A stretch of DNA of 64,000 nucleotides from UBA695 sp042691655 (lineage in GTDB: Bacteria; Verrucomicrobiota; Verrucomicrobiia; Chthoniobacterales; Chthoniobacteraceae), in assembly GCA_042691655.1 (NCBI GenBank), contig CP170506.1, positions 4,464,001 through 4,528,000 on the forward strand, read 5' to 3'. The translations under genes and the position numbers were made by a program. Below are positions 9,964-19,821 of this stretch, in pieces. The stretch's first letter is position 1; every line of letters begins with the position of its first letter. The notes beneath the pieces were generated by a model. It had not been told where the DNA came from. It ran no database searches and saw only the letters and a program-made list of their open reading frames with translations.

Positions 9964-11447
9964 ACACCGCCGCCGAAATCAAAGCCGAAATTCTGCGCCT
10001 GACCCGCGACTACTCCGCCCTGATGCACCGGGCCAATCGCCCCGGATCGGAAGCCGCCACCGAGTTTGTCCCCGGCCAAACCACCGTGCCCTATGCCGGT
10101 CGGGTCTTCACGGAAGACGAAGTAGAGGCGGCCGTGAGCAGCACCCTCGATTTCTGGCTCACCCTCGGCCCCGAAGGCGCGGCGTTCGAAAAAGAGCTCG
10201 CCGGGATCTTGGGCGTCCGGCACAGCCTCCTCGTCAACTCCGGCTCCTCGGCCAACCTCGTCGCTTTCGCTGCGCTGACCAGCCATAAACTTCCCGCCGA
10301 ACGCCGCATCCGCCCCGGCGATGAAGTCATCACCTGCGCCGCGGGCTTCCCCACCACCGTCTCCCCAATCATCCAGAACGGTGCCATCCCCGTCTTCATC
10401 GACAATGACCCCGCCACGGGCAACGCCGACGTCTCGCAGCTCGAAGCCGCCTACGTCCCCGGAAAAACCAAGGCCGTCATGATGGCCCACGCCCTGGGCA
10501 ACCCCTTCGACCTCGCCACTGTTCTGGAATTCTGCCAGGCCCACAACCTCTGGCTCATCGAAGACAACTGCGACGCCCTCGGGTGCACCTACACCATGCC
10601 GCTTGAACGAGCCCAGAGACTCGGAATCAAAGGCAACTCCCCCGAGTTTGCCGAAGACGGCCAAAACGTCACCCGCTACACCGGCTCCTGGGGCGACATC
10701 TCCACCCAGTCCTTTTACCCGCCGCACCACCTAACCCTCGGCGAAGGAGGGGCCGTCAACATCATCTCCAAGCCACAGCTCAAGACCTACGCCGAGAGCT
10801 TCCGCGACTGGGGGCGCGACTGCTGGTGCGCCAGCGGCATGGACGACACCTGCCACCGGCGCTTCGACTGGCAGCTCGGCGAACTCCCGCGCGGCTACGA
10901 CCATAAATACATCTACAGCCACTTGGGCTACAACCTGAAGCCGCTCGACATCCAGGCCGCCATCGGCCGTCAGCAGCTCAAAAAGCTGCCCCGCTTCATC
11001 CAAACCCGCAAAGAGAACTGGGAAACCCTGCGCCGAGGCCTGGCAGATCTGGAGGAATTCTTCGAATTCTCCCTGCCCACCCACGCCACCGGCTGGACCG
11101 CCGACGGCTTCACCTGGGACCCAAGCGGCTGCCGCACCGACAACAGCTGGTTTGGCTTCCTGCTCCTCGTGCGCGCCAACGCCCCCTTTACCAACAGCCA
11201 GCTGGCCCGTGCGCTCGACGCCGCCAAGATCGGCAACCGAATGCTCTTTGGCGGAAACCTCGTGCGCCAGCCCGCCTTCATCCAACTGCGCAAAGACAAC
11301 CCAGCCGCCTTCCGCGTCGTGGGCGACCTCAACGGCGCCGACCGCATCATGAACCAAGCCCTCTTCCTGGGGACCTATCCCGGCCTCTCCAAAGCGATGC
11401 TCGATTATGAAATCGAGACGATCAGGGCGTTCTGCCATTGCCAATGA
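9960..11447 (+). CDS. rfbH: CDP-6-deoxy-4-hexulose 3-dehydrase (E1), PMP and [2Fe-2S] enzyme
   Basis: 495 aa. A member of the DegT/aminotransferase fold family in which the PLP-binding Lys is replaced by His: here SFYPPHHLTLGEGG, the signature of E1/DdhC. The Cys cluster for the iron-sulfur centre is present (CDALGC, then CWC and a further C in the GRDCWC...DTC segment). It removes the 3-hydroxyl of CDP-4-keto-6-deoxyglucose and normally needs a separate reductase (E3, RfbI/DdhD) for electrons; no such gene is seen in this window. Longer than the usual ~437 aa. Overlaps both neighbours by 4 bp. Confidence 0.93.
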   Translation: MNTAAEIKAEILRLTRDYSALMHRANRPGSEAATEFVPGQTTVPYAGRVFTEDEVEAAVSSTLDFWLTLGPEGAAFEKELAGILGVRHSLLVNSGSSANLVAFAALTSHKLPAERRIRPGDEVITCAAGFPTTVSPIIQNGAIPVFIDNDPATGNADVSQLEAAYVPGKTKAVMMAHALGNPFDLATVLEFCQAHNLWLIEDNCDALGCTYTMPLERAQRLGIKGNSPEFAEDGQNVTRYTGSWGDISTQSFYPPHHLTLGEGGAVNIISKPQLKTYAESFRDWGRDCWCASGMDDTCHRRFDWQLGELPRGYDHKYIYSHLGYNLKPLDIQAAIGRQQLKKLPRFIQTRKENWETLRRGLADLEEFFEFSLPTHATGWTADGFTWDPSGCRTDNSWFGFLLLVRANAPFTNSQLARALDAAKIGNRMLFGGNLVRQPAFIQLRKDNPAAFRVVGDLNGADRIMNQALFLGTYPGLSKAMLDYEIETIRAFCHCQ

Positions 11448-12487
11448 CCCAGCGGCCCTCAACCCAGGATCTGGATGAAATTTTCCTCAAAGGCCGTACT
11501 CTTTGGGAAAAACTGGACGGAAAGCGTTTATTCATTTCCGGTGGAACCGGTTTCTTTGGACGATGGCTGCTGGAAACCTTCGACTACCTGAACCGCTGCC
11601 GCAGAGTCGACACATCGGTAACCGTGCTCAGCCGGAACCCCGAACGTTTTTGCCAAAAAGCTCCCCATTTTCATCATCATCCCCGAATCGACTTCATTAG
11701 CGGCGACATCACCGGCTTCACCTTTCCAAAAGGCCACTTTGATTACGTAATTCATGCCGCCACGGAGGCCAGCACATCGCTGAACGCCCACCAACCGCTG
11801 GCCATTCTCGACCCCATCGTCGCGGGGACCCGGAGAATGCTTGATTTCGCGCTCCAATCCGGAGCCTCCAGATTCCTCCTGACCAGCTCCGGTGCCGTCT
11901 ACGGGCGGCAACCGCCAGAGCTTCCGCTCATCCCCGAAACCTACACAGGCGCACCTGATCCCTGCTCAACCCGCAGCGCCTACGGCGAAGGCAAGCGCAT
12001 GGCCGAGCAGCTCTGCGCCATCTACCACCAGCAACACGGGATCGAGTGCACCATTGCCCGGTGCTTCGCCTTTGTCGGGCCCTATCTTCCCCTCGAGACC
12101 CAGTTTGCCGTCGGCAACTTCATCGGCAACGCCCTGCGGGGAGAGCCCGTCATCATCAAAGGCGACGGCACCCCATACCGCTCCTATCTTTATGCCACGG
12201 ACCTGATCGTCTGGCTGCTCACCATCCTGCTTAACGGCCAGGCCATGCAGCCTTATCACGTCGGATCAAACCTCCCCCTTTCCATCGCGGAGCTGGCACA
12301 AATGGTGGCCCGCCTTCCCCAGCCCCCGATCCCCGTAGAAATCCAGGGCACCCCAATACAGGGAGCCCTCCCCGAGCGATACGTCCCCGACACCCAATTC
12401 ACCCAAAACCGGTTAGAGCTTCAAATCTCCGTGCCAATCGAGGAAGCTCTTCAACGGACTTGGTCGTTTCATACGGCTCAAACCTAA
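11444..12487 (+). CDS. NAD(P)-dependent extended SDR, probable CDP-sugar ketoreductase
   Basis: 347 aa from ATG 11444, which overlaps the rfbH stop. Rossmann motif SGGTGFFG near residue 30, catalytic Ser in LTSSGAVYG and YGEGK as the YxxxK pair. In context it most likely reduces a CDP-linked keto sugar, either at C-4 (abequose/paratose synthase type) or on the two-carbon branch made by the next gene (YerF-like). Sequence alone does not separate these roles. Confidence 0.75.
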   Translation: MTQRPSTQDLDEIFLKGRTLWEKLDGKRLFISGGTGFFGRWLLETFDYLNRCRRVDTSVTVLSRNPERFCQKAPHFHHHPRIDFISGDITGFTFPKGHFDYVIHAATEASTSLNAHQPLAILDPIVAGTRRMLDFALQSGASRFLLTSSGAVYGRQPPELPLIPETYTGAPDPCSTRSAYGEGKRMAEQLCAIYHQQHGIECTIARCFAFVGPYLPLETQFAVGNFIGNALRGEPVIIKGDGTPYRSYLYATDLIVWLLTILLNGQAMQPYHVGSNLPLSIAELAQMVARLPQPPIPVEIQGTPIQGALPERYVPDTQFTQNRLELQISVPIEEALQRTWSFHTAQT

Positions 12488-12518
12488 GTTACCTTTGCCC
12501 CGATAATCAACACCTCGA

Positions 12519-14249
12519 ATGAAAGCCGCCGATTACATTGCTCTTTACCTGCAACACCGTCGCGTCACGCACGTCTTCGAGCTCGTTGGAGGAATGATCA
12601 CCTTCTTGCTCGATTCGCTGCACGAGCGCACATCCATCAACATCGTCAGCATGCACCATGAGCAAGGCGCGGGGTTCGCCGCCGAAGGCTGGGCGCGAGC
12701 CAGCGGAATTCCCGGCGTGGCATTGGCTACCAGCGGGCCCGGCGCAACCAATCTCCTCACCGCTATCGGAAGCTGCTTCTTCGACTCAACGCCAGCCGTT
12801 TTCATTACCGGGCAGGTTAACCGGACAGAACAAAAAGCCTCGCGGCCCATCCGCCAGCTCGGATTTCAGGAAACCGACATCGTCTCCATGGCCCTCCCCA
12901 TCACCAAGGGGGCCTGGCTCGTCAATCAACCCGAAGACCTGCCCCGGCTTCTCGAAGCAGCCTTCGCCCTGGCAACATCAGGCCGCCCCGGGCCCGTTTT
13001 GCTGGATCTCCCTCTCGACGTTCAGCGCGCTGAAATCACCGATCTCAAACGCCTGGAATCCACCCCCGCCCAAATCCCGGTTTCCGCAGCCGCGTCCGAA
13101 ACCCGTGAATTTTGGAACGAAGCATGCGCCCGGTTGGAGGAAGCAAAAAAACCGCTGGTTTTAGCCGGGGGTGGTATTCGGTCCGGACAAGCCACCGATC
13201 TTTTCCGGCAGTTTGCGGAAACCATGGGCATTCCCGTCGTCCACTCCCTGATGGCCGGCGACGTCATTCCATCCCACCATCCGCTGCGAGCCGGCTTAAT
13301 TGGCACCTACGGGAACCGGTGGAGCAACATCGCTTTGAGTGAGAGCGATTACCTCCTCGTATTGGGCAGTCGTCTCGACGTTCGGCAAACAGGAGCGGAT
13401 ACCAAGGCATTCAAAGGCGCAAGACCCATCTTCCATGTCGATTGCGAGGCTGGAGAAATGAACAACCGCATCGAAGGCTGCGTCAGCCTGCAATGCGAAC
13501 TAAAAGACTTCCTGGCGCATGCCGCGGCGAACCCTCCCGCGAGGCTCTCGCACCAAGAGTGGATTTCCCAGATCAGCACCCTCCGGGAAAAGTGGCCCGA
13601 TACCAACGAACAAGCTTCAGTTCCCGGCATCAATCCGAACGTCTTGATGCACCAGCTTTCGAAGAAATCAGGCATGGCCTCCGCTTATGTAATCGACGTG
13701 GGCCAGCATCAGATGTGGGCGGCGCAATCACTCGAAATAGCCAGCCATCAACGCCTGCTGACATCAGGAGGCCTGGGCGCCATGGGGTTTTCCCTTCCCG
13801 CGGCGATTGGCGCATGCTTTGCAAGCAACGGGAATCCCGTCGTCTCCATTTCCGGAGATGGAGGATTCCAACTCAACATTCAAGAACTGCAAACCATCGC
13901 GCATCATCAGTTACCGATAAAGATTGTCGTCATCAACAATCATTGCCACGGCATGGTGCGGCAATTCCAGGAATCCTATTTCAACTCCCGCTACCAATCC
14001 ACCGTATGGGGCTATTCAGCGCCATCATTCACAGCGGTAGCGCAAGCATACGGCATCCAGGCGTGCAGCGTCACAGATCCCGCCTGCCTAGAAGCAGCCA
14101 TCGAAGAAAGCTGGGCCCACCCCCAAACACCATATCTGCTTGAAGTAAACATCGCCCCGGCAGCCAACGCTTATCCCAAAATGGCTTTCGGCAAACCAAT
14201 GTCAGAGATGGAGCCTTTTGCAAAACCGCTGGAAATGGAAGGAACTTAA
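12519..14249 (+). CDS. thiamine-diphosphate enzyme of the acetolactate synthase fold, YerE-like
   Basis: 576 aa. All three ThDP-enzyme domains are present: the N-terminal domain with catalytic Glu (HHEQGAGFAAEG), a central FAD/nucleotide-type domain, and the C-terminal GDGGFQLN...VVINN cofactor motif. Acetolactate synthase itself is usually next to ilvN/ilvC, which lie 45 kb away. Position directly after rfbFGH and a CDP-sugar reductase instead matches YerE, which in Yersinia pseudotuberculosis O:VI transfers a two-carbon unit from pyruvate to CDP-4-keto-3,6-dideoxyglucose to build the branch of yersiniose. The YerE assignment is context-based inference; the enzyme family is certain. Confidence 0.8.
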   Translation: MKAADYIALYLQHRRVTHVFELVGGMITFLLDSLHERTSINIVSMHHEQGAGFAAEGWARASGIPGVALATSGPGATNLLTAIGSCFFDSTPAVFITGQVNRTEQKASRPIRQLGFQETDIVSMALPITKGAWLVNQPEDLPRLLEAAFALATSGRPGPVLLDLPLDVQRAEITDLKRLESTPAQIPVSAAASETREFWNEACARLEEAKKPLVLAGGGIRSGQATDLFRQFAETMGIPVVHSLMAGDVIPSHHPLRAGLIGTYGNRWSNIALSESDYLLVLGSRLDVRQTGADTKAFKGARPIFHVDCEAGEMNNRIEGCVSLQCELKDFLAHAAANPPARLSHQEWISQISTLREKWPDTNEQASVPGINPNVLMHQLSKKSGMASAYVIDVGQHQMWAAQSLEIASHQRLLTSGGLGAMGFSLPAAIGACFASNGNPVVSISGDGGFQLNIQELQTIAHHQLPIKIVVINNHCHGMVRQFQESYFNSRYQSTVWGYSAPSFTAVAQAYGIQACSVTDPACLEAAIEESWAHPQTPYLLEVNIAPAANAYPKMAFGKPMSEMEPFAKPLEMEGT

Positions 14250-14263
14250 GCAACCGCTTTGAT

Positions 14264-15661
14264 ATGATGCACATGATCAAAGCTCTCTTCCGTATTCTGG
14301 GAATCGACCGCGCCGTTTTTTTCTCCAATGCAAACCAGATCACGCGACTGCTCACCGGCCCGATCACCATTGCACTCGTCCTTCGGTACCTCACCCCGGA
14401 GCTTCAGGGCTATTTCTATGCGTTTAGCGGGATCGTCGCAATGCAGACGTTCCTGGAAATGGGGTTCTCTCAGAACATCCTGCAATTTGCTTCGCACGAA
14501 TATTCCAAACTGCGAATCAACTCAAACTCACAACTCGAAGGCGACCCCGAAGCCCTTTCGCGGCTATCCTCCCTCGCTCGCCTCTCCTTCAAATACTACG
14601 CCTGCGCAGCCATCTTGTTTTTGATTTTCATAGGCGGCGGTGGCCACATCTTCTTCGCCACATCCCCCAACCACGGAGTGGCTTGGCAAATATCCTGGTG
14701 GATCATCGCTCTATGCGCCGCCCTTTCGCTGATGATCAACCCGGCATGGTCGCTACTGGACGGGTGCAACCAAGTGGCCATCATCTCGCAATTCCGCTTT
14801 TGGCAGTCCCTGGCCGGATTCGCCAGCAACGCCATCGCATTAGTTTGCGGTTTCGGCATTTTTGTCCCCGCTTTTAACAGCGCCGTTATATTGCTGGTTT
14901 CCCTGGTCTACCTTGCCATCCGGTGGAAGCCCTTTTTCCTCCAGCTTCTCAATAAACCAACCCATGGAACCATCTCATGGCGGCACGAGATCTGGCCCTT
15001 CCAATGGCGCATCGCCGTAAGCTGGATGTCCGGGTATTTCATCTTCGACATTGTCAACCCCATCGCCTTCCGCTATTGCGGAGCGGTCGATGCCGGGCGC
15101 TTCGGCATGAGCCTCCAATTCGCCAAAATGATCACCAATGTCGGAATGGCTTGGATCTACACCAAGGCCCCGCGCTTTGGAATCTTGGTTGCATCAAAAG
15201 ACTGGAAAGGACTAGACGCACTCTGGCGACACAGCGCAACCCTGGCTACTTCAATGAGTGCGCTGGGGCTGGGGCTGTTTCTTGCCGCCATTCCGACGGT
15301 TGGCGCTTTCATTCCGAAAATACCCCAGCGCTTTGCACCCCTTGAAGTCACCGCTTGGATTGCGGGGGGAATGCTGGTTCAGACCGTCATCGGGGCCATG
15401 GCTCTGGAATTGCGCGCCCACAAGCGCGAACCCTACATGTGGCTCTCCGTGGGCAACGCGGTCCTAAGCATAGCCTTGATTTATCCCATGACCCGCCAAT
15501 GGGGAATCACGGGAGAAGCCATGGCCTATACGCTGGCGATATGGATCACGCTTATCCCTGCCGCGATCATCTACTACAGCAAGCGAATTGAATATCGCGT
15601 AGCAGTTGACCCGAACCTGGCCCCGCGCCAGGAAACCGACACACAAAACGCTCTGACATAG
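14264..15661 (+). CDS. polysaccharide flippase, Wzx/MATE-like (MOP superfamily)
   Basis: 465 aa with about 12 hydrophobic helices spread over the whole length, the pattern of lipid-linked oligosaccharide flippases (start NQITRLLTGPITIALVLRYL, where most Wzx proteins read through the first helix). It follows the sugar-nucleotide genes after 14 bp and precedes glycosyltransferases, consistent with a Wzx/Wzy-type pathway together with the membrane protein at 6396. Several ATGs are available (14264, 14267, 14273). Confidence 0.8.
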   Translation: MMHMIKALFRILGIDRAVFFSNANQITRLLTGPITIALVLRYLTPELQGYFYAFSGIVAMQTFLEMGFSQNILQFASHEYSKLRINSNSQLEGDPEALSRLSSLARLSFKYYACAAILFLIFIGGGGHIFFATSPNHGVAWQISWWIIALCAALSLMINPAWSLLDGCNQVAIISQFRFWQSLAGFASNAIALVCGFGIFVPAFNSAVILLVSLVYLAIRWKPFFLQLLNKPTHGTISWRHEIWPFQWRIAVSWMSGYFIFDIVNPIAFRYCGAVDAGRFGMSLQFAKMITNVGMAWIYTKAPRFGILVASKDWKGLDALWRHSATLATSMSALGLGLFLAAIPTVGAFIPKIPQRFAPLEVTAWIAGGMLVQTVIGAMALELRAHKREPYMWLSVGNAVLSIALIYPMTRQWGITGEAMAYTLAIWITLIPAAIIYYSKRIEYRVAVDPNLAPRQETDTQNALT

Positions 15662-15667
15662 AATGAT

Positions 15668-16708
15668 ATGGCTACGCCACTTCTAACGATTGCCATCCCG
15701 ACGTACAACCGCGCCGCCAAGCTTAAGGTTCAGATCGAAAGGCTGCTGCCGCAAATCGGTCCCGAAATACGCCTGTGCATCTACGACAACGCAAGTCCGG
15801 ATGGAACTCAAGAAATAGTAGAACCATACATTTCCCTGGGCGTTTCCTATTTTAGAGCTGCGACTAACTGCGGCGCTGGACGGAATATTTTTCGCTGCTT
15901 TGAAGAGTGCCAAACGGAATGGTTGTGGGTATTGAGCGACGACGATCCGATTTCCTCAACCGCCATCTCAGATTTACTGTCTCTTTTGCACACTCAAACC
16001 TGTGATTTAATTCATACATCCACGGCGGATCGTACGTATGATTCTGATCTGATACTATCAGATATTGCTTCACTTTTTGATTACACGAATTTTGGTTCCT
16101 TGCTGTGGATCTCTCCTGCTATATATCGGACCGCATCATTTGTACCTCTGTTTAGAATGTATAACGAGAGCATCTCCACCTGGGGCCCTCATTTAATCAT
16201 GATTTTAGCCCTCCTTGAATCTCACGGCGGCAAGGTACTATTAAGCCCTCTCCGGCTCATTCCAGACCCTTCCGATCCGGCGCATGCATGGTCTACATTA
16301 GACTGCATTCTTCGACTCAGTCAAATCCCTGCATATCTAACACAGCCAAGCAATCAAAAATTATTGGCTGAACGGATTTTCGTGGAATGGTTCGATGGAG
16401 CTTTTTTAAAAGGGCTTAGAGAAATCAAACATTCTACAGATATCTATAGGTGGCGTCGGATTTACAGCCAGGCAAAGTTCAATCTAAAATCCTATGGAGC
16501 TCAAGGTGCATGGGGCTTTTTCCTGCATAACTGGTTCCGTGCTGGTTATCGTCGGTGTGCTCTAAACAACTTTCGACAGGCCTTTATGCTCGGTTTATTG
16601 CGTTGGTGTCCAGTTGTTTTATTCGATTTGATGCTTGCGATACTGCCCCTGCCTCTTTCTTTGCGAAAGTTTTATAAATCACGCAAAGAATTTACGCCTT
16701 GTGCATGA
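15668..16708 (+). CDS. family 2 glycosyltransferase
   Basis: 346 aa. GT-A fold N-terminus TIAIPTYNRAAKL, then IYDNASPDGTQ and the metal-binding VLSDDDPIS. The C-terminal part has a hydrophobic stretch (WCPVVLFDLMLAILPLPL). The coding sequence is visibly richer in A/T than the sugar-nucleotide genes before it, a sign that this part of the locus may have a different origin. Acceptor and donor unknown. Confidence 0.85.
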   Translation: MATPLLTIAIPTYNRAAKLKVQIERLLPQIGPEIRLCIYDNASPDGTQEIVEPYISLGVSYFRAATNCGAGRNIFRCFEECQTEWLWVLSDDDPISSTAISDLLSLLHTQTCDLIHTSTADRTYDSDLILSDIASLFDYTNFGSLLWISPAIYRTASFVPLFRMYNESISTWGPHLIMILALLESHGGKVLLSPLRLIPDPSDPAHAWSTLDCILRLSQIPAYLTQPSNQKLLAERIFVEWFDGAFLKGLREIKHSTDIYRWRRIYSQAKFNLKSYGAQGAWGFFLHNWFRAGYRRCALNNFRQAFMLGLLRWCPVVLFDLMLAILPLPLSLRKFYKSRKEFTPCA

Positions 16709-16780
16709 TGTATAGAATATAGATTGACCCGCTTTCCCATTCTAAAAATCATTTCACATACAACCTATTCTCCAAAAGCT

Positions 16781-17788
16781 ATGCGATTAAAAAAGGGCTT
16801 CTTATTGGTGATGCACCATCTTCGGGCTGCATGGTACGCCATCACCGTGGCCTTGCCAATCATCTTGCGCACAGGCAGACGGCCCGTCATCTTCAACAAA
16901 TGGAGTGGGATCGGTGATATTATCTGCACATTCCCCGCGGTCATTGAACTTAAAAAGCGGCATCCTAATGCCGCGCATATCTACAACTGCCACCCCGAAT
17001 ATACCTGCCTCCCGAAGCTCGGCGGCATCACGGATAAAACCACCAGTTTTCCTGACGTCGGTGTCGTCGGCTATTGGTACCGATTTCTGCTTGCGGGCTA
17101 TTACAACTTCGCCTCGGATGACGATAAGCCCGAAGTTACGCCCACCGATGTCTATATCAAAGACTTCGGCCGCTCCCATGGCGTCGCAGTGGGCGAGATG
17201 CACCCGTGCCTCGACCTCAGCGAGGAAAACATCCGGGAAATCCACCCCCTTTTAGCCCAAAAAGGCATTTCAGATCAAACCATGGTCGTTATTCATCCCG
17301 GGCCGAGTTGGCCTGTCCGGGAATGGCCGCTCGATCATTGGAAAACATTGGTTAGCGAATTGCACCAAAACGGGCTCACCAATGTCGTCCAACTGGGGGT
17401 TGCCAAGCATCTAGCCCTTGGGGAAATAGCGCAACCGGAAATCCCGGGCACCGTTTCCCTTGTGGACCAATTGACATTGGAACAAACCGTAACCCTGATT
17501 TCTCAGGCTTCTCTATTTATCGGTATTGATTCCGGTCTTTTACACATCGCGGCGGCAACAAGGACTCCGGCCGTTGGCCTGTGGGGGCCGACATCCCCTC
17601 ATCTTCGCTTTTGCGGCGAAATCCGGAAATCCTTCATCACAAGCAACGCTGCGTGCCAGGGATGTCACCATCGGCACCCACGCTTGCATTGGATGACGGA
17701 TTGCCCTAAAGGCATTGCCTGCATGAAAACCATCTCCGTGAACGAGGTAATGGCCGCTTGTTTGTCCCAAGTCGGCAAGTTACAATAA
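16781..17788 (+). CDS. family 9 (heptosyltransferase-like) glycosyltransferase
   Basis: 335 aa from ATG 16781; an in-frame TTG at 16724 would add 19 residues. N-terminal FNKWSGIGDIICTFP, and C-terminal donor-site motifs HPGPSWPVREWPL and FIGIDSGLLHIAAATRTPAVGLWGPTSP are classic for GT9. A Cys-rich CQGCHH...CPKGIACM tail is often seen in this group. Probably adds a heptose-like or related sugar to the surface glycan. Confidence 0.85.
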   Translation: MRLKKGFLLVMHHLRAAWYAITVALPIILRTGRRPVIFNKWSGIGDIICTFPAVIELKKRHPNAAHIYNCHPEYTCLPKLGGITDKTTSFPDVGVVGYWYRFLLAGYYNFASDDDKPEVTPTDVYIKDFGRSHGVAVGEMHPCLDLSEENIREIHPLLAQKGISDQTMVVIHPGPSWPVREWPLDHWKTLVSELHQNGLTNVVQLGVAKHLALGEIAQPEIPGTVSLVDQLTLEQTVTLISQASLFIGIDSGLLHIAAATRTPAVGLWGPTSPHLRFCGEIRKSFITSNAACQGCHHRHPRLHWMTDCPKGIACMKTISVNEVMAACLSQVGKLQ

Positions 17789-17801
17789 CCATTGTTCTCC
17801 G

Positions 17802-18629
17802 ATGGAAAATCGAATCTCTATTCTAATCCGAACTTTTAACTCTGAAAAGACGCTCGGTCAGGTTCTCTGCGGAATTCATCTCCAAGAGGGCGATGAATTT
17901 TTGGTCGTCGATTCCGGCTCGACAGATTCCACGCTAAAAATCGCGGGCGAATATGGTGCCAAGATCCTACATGCCCCCAAGCCTTTCAACTATAGCAAGT
18001 CGCTTAACATCGGCTTCAACGCAGCCGTCAATCCCTGGGTATTAGTGCTCAGCTCGCATTGCGTACCCATTGTCCCAAGTTTTCTGGAGATACTTCGGAG
18101 CGAAGCCGCTGGCCTCCCTCAAGAGGTGCTGGTAGGTTATTGTCCCTCGACTATTTCAGGTAAGAGTGACCCCCAACTCGATCCTGAAAACACCTCTATT
18201 TTTGCTCCTGGCGACTACACGCGCGTTCGTCAGGTATGTGGAAACGGAAACACCATTTACCGTAAAACAGCTTGGGAAAAATTGCCCTTTGACGAAACCA
18301 AGAAAACCGCTGAGGACAAGCTTTGGATTCAGGAAATGGTCCAACGAGGCTACCGGTTTGCCTACATTCCCCGCGCCCGTGGAATTAACAAAAATCAGGC
18401 ATCTCTCAAATATATGTTCTGGAAAGGCTATCGTGACGAGCGTGCCCTCCCTCAGCACAAGCCGATGTCCATCTATTGCTTGGGAGGGGCTTTGAAAAAA
18501 ATCGCCATGCAGAAGGTTTCAGGCGAAATCGACTGGGGAAACTGGTTGCGATACAGTGCCCACATTATGGGAGAGTTTTTTGGCTCTTACCGAAGCTCCG
18601 ATAACACTTCAAACAACGGAGCTAGCTAA
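17802..18629 (+). CDS. family 2 glycosyltransferase
   Basis: 275 aa. GT-A motifs ISILIRTFNSEKTL, VVDSGSTDSTLKI and the acidic TAEDKLWIQEM. The C-terminal region has no clear membrane helix, so it is likely cytoplasmic or peripheral. Its 3' end runs close to the next gene, whose best start lies 25 bp downstream. Confidence 0.85.
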   Translation: MENRISILIRTFNSEKTLGQVLCGIHLQEGDEFLVVDSGSTDSTLKIAGEYGAKILHAPKPFNYSKSLNIGFNAAVNPWVLVLSSHCVPIVPSFLEILRSEAAGLPQEVLVGYCPSTISGKSDPQLDPENTSIFAPGDYTRVRQVCGNGNTIYRKTAWEKLPFDETKKTAEDKLWIQEMVQRGYRFAYIPRARGINKNQASLKYMFWKGYRDERALPQHKPMSIYCLGGALKKIAMQKVSGEIDWGNWLRYSAHIMGEFFGSYRSSDNTSNNGAS

Positions 18630-18654
18630 AAGGGAGCTATTGGAGGCCTATTTT

Positions 18655-19821
18655 ATGACATCAGATGACTTCAAGTCAGTCCGTGCTTGGCTCGGTTGCG
18701 CAGGCGGTTGGCACTTACCCAACACGGCAAAAGCTTTTGAAAATCGCGGGGCACTGGCTGGGCTGTGGATCTCCGACAAGAATCGCACCGGCGTTGCGCC
18801 CAGTTCGTATCGCCGCTCTTGGCCGTTCCAGTTAGCAATGAAGCCGTTTTTCCATCTGGCACCGCAGATTGGGGTTGAAAAAGCGTTTTATGCACTTTTC
18901 CCCATATGGAAATATTGGTTTTTGTCACAACCTTTTCCTCAATGCAACGTCGTCCAAGCAATCATGGGGTTTGCCACAGAACCCTTTGACCAAGCGGATA
19001 AAATTGGGGCACTCAAAGTTGTGGATTGCGCCAACAGCCACCCAACAACTTATTATGGTTATTGGCAAAGAGAATGCGATCTTTGGTGCCCTGAAGAAAA
19101 GGTTCCTATTCCCCGCTGGATGTTTGCCCGGATGACGCGCGAACTTCAACGCGCCGATGTGGTTTTATGCCCATCTACCTTCGTGCGGGACTCGATGATT
19201 CAAAATGATATTCCCGAGGAAAAATGCTTTTTGAATCCATTTGGGGTCAACACGCAGAACTTTCAGCCTCGGGAAAACGTTCCTGACCACCCTCGCTTTA
19301 TTTCCGTCGGCACCATCTGCTTGCGCAAGGGGCATCAATATTTGTTGAAAGCTTTTGAGATCGTAAAAAAACAATTGCCTGACGCCGAACTCATCTGCGT
19401 CGGATCATACAAAACGGACTTTCGATATCAGCGGAAGAAGTGGGAGGGAACGTTCACCCATTATCCCTCCCTTTCGCATCCCGATCTTAGCAAGTTACTA
19501 AAACAGTGCAGCGCGTTCGTATTCCCGTCTTGCGAAGAGGGATTCGCTCGAGTCATTCCTGAGGCAATGGCAAGCGGATTACCGATTATTGCCACGCACG
19601 AAAGCGGCGCGACAACGCTTGTTAAGGACGGAGTTCAAGGCTTCATCGTTCGGCGTGATTCTGAGCAAATAGCCGCAGCGATGATTAAAATTGCGCTCGA
19701 TAAAGATAAAGCGAAAGCAATGGGGAATGCCGCATATACCAAAGGCGCTGAACGGAATACTTGGCAGGATTACGGCGACCGCTTGCTTAAAATGTATCAA
19801 CAGCGCCTTCTCAACCGATGA
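18655..19821 (+). CDS. family 4 glycosyltransferase
   Basis: 388 aa from ATG 18655, preceded by GGAGG at about 18641; an open extension to 18556 overlaps the previous gene and is unlikely. GT-B fold with C-terminal Rossmann motifs FISVGTICLRKGHQYLLKAF and the donor-binding FPSCEEGFARVIPEAMASGLPII. Stop overlaps the next ATG. Confidence 0.85.
   Translation: MTSDDFKSVRAWLGCAGGWHLPNTAKAFENRGALAGLWISDKNRTGVAPSSYRRSWPFQLAMKPFFHLAPQIGVEKAFYALFPIWKYWFLSQPFPQCNVVQAIMGFATEPFDQADKIGALKVVDCANSHPTTYYGYWQRECDLWCPEEKVPIPRWMFARMTRELQRADVVLCPSTFVRDSMIQNDIPEEKCFLNPFGVNTQNFQPRENVPDHPRFISVGTICLRKGHQYLLKAFEIVKKQLPDAELICVGSYKTDFRYQRKKWEGTFTHYPSLSHPDLSKLLKQCSAFVFPSCEEGFARVIPEAMASGLPIIATHESGATTLVKDGVQGFIVRRDSEQIAAAMIKIALDKDKAKAMGNAAYTKGAERNTWQDYGDRLLKMYQQRLLNR

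Noticed and set aside
12519..14249. Annotation as ilvB
   Set aside because: Enzyme family fits, but the position inside the CDP-sugar cassette and distance from ilvNC favour a YerE-like role; kept as family-level call.
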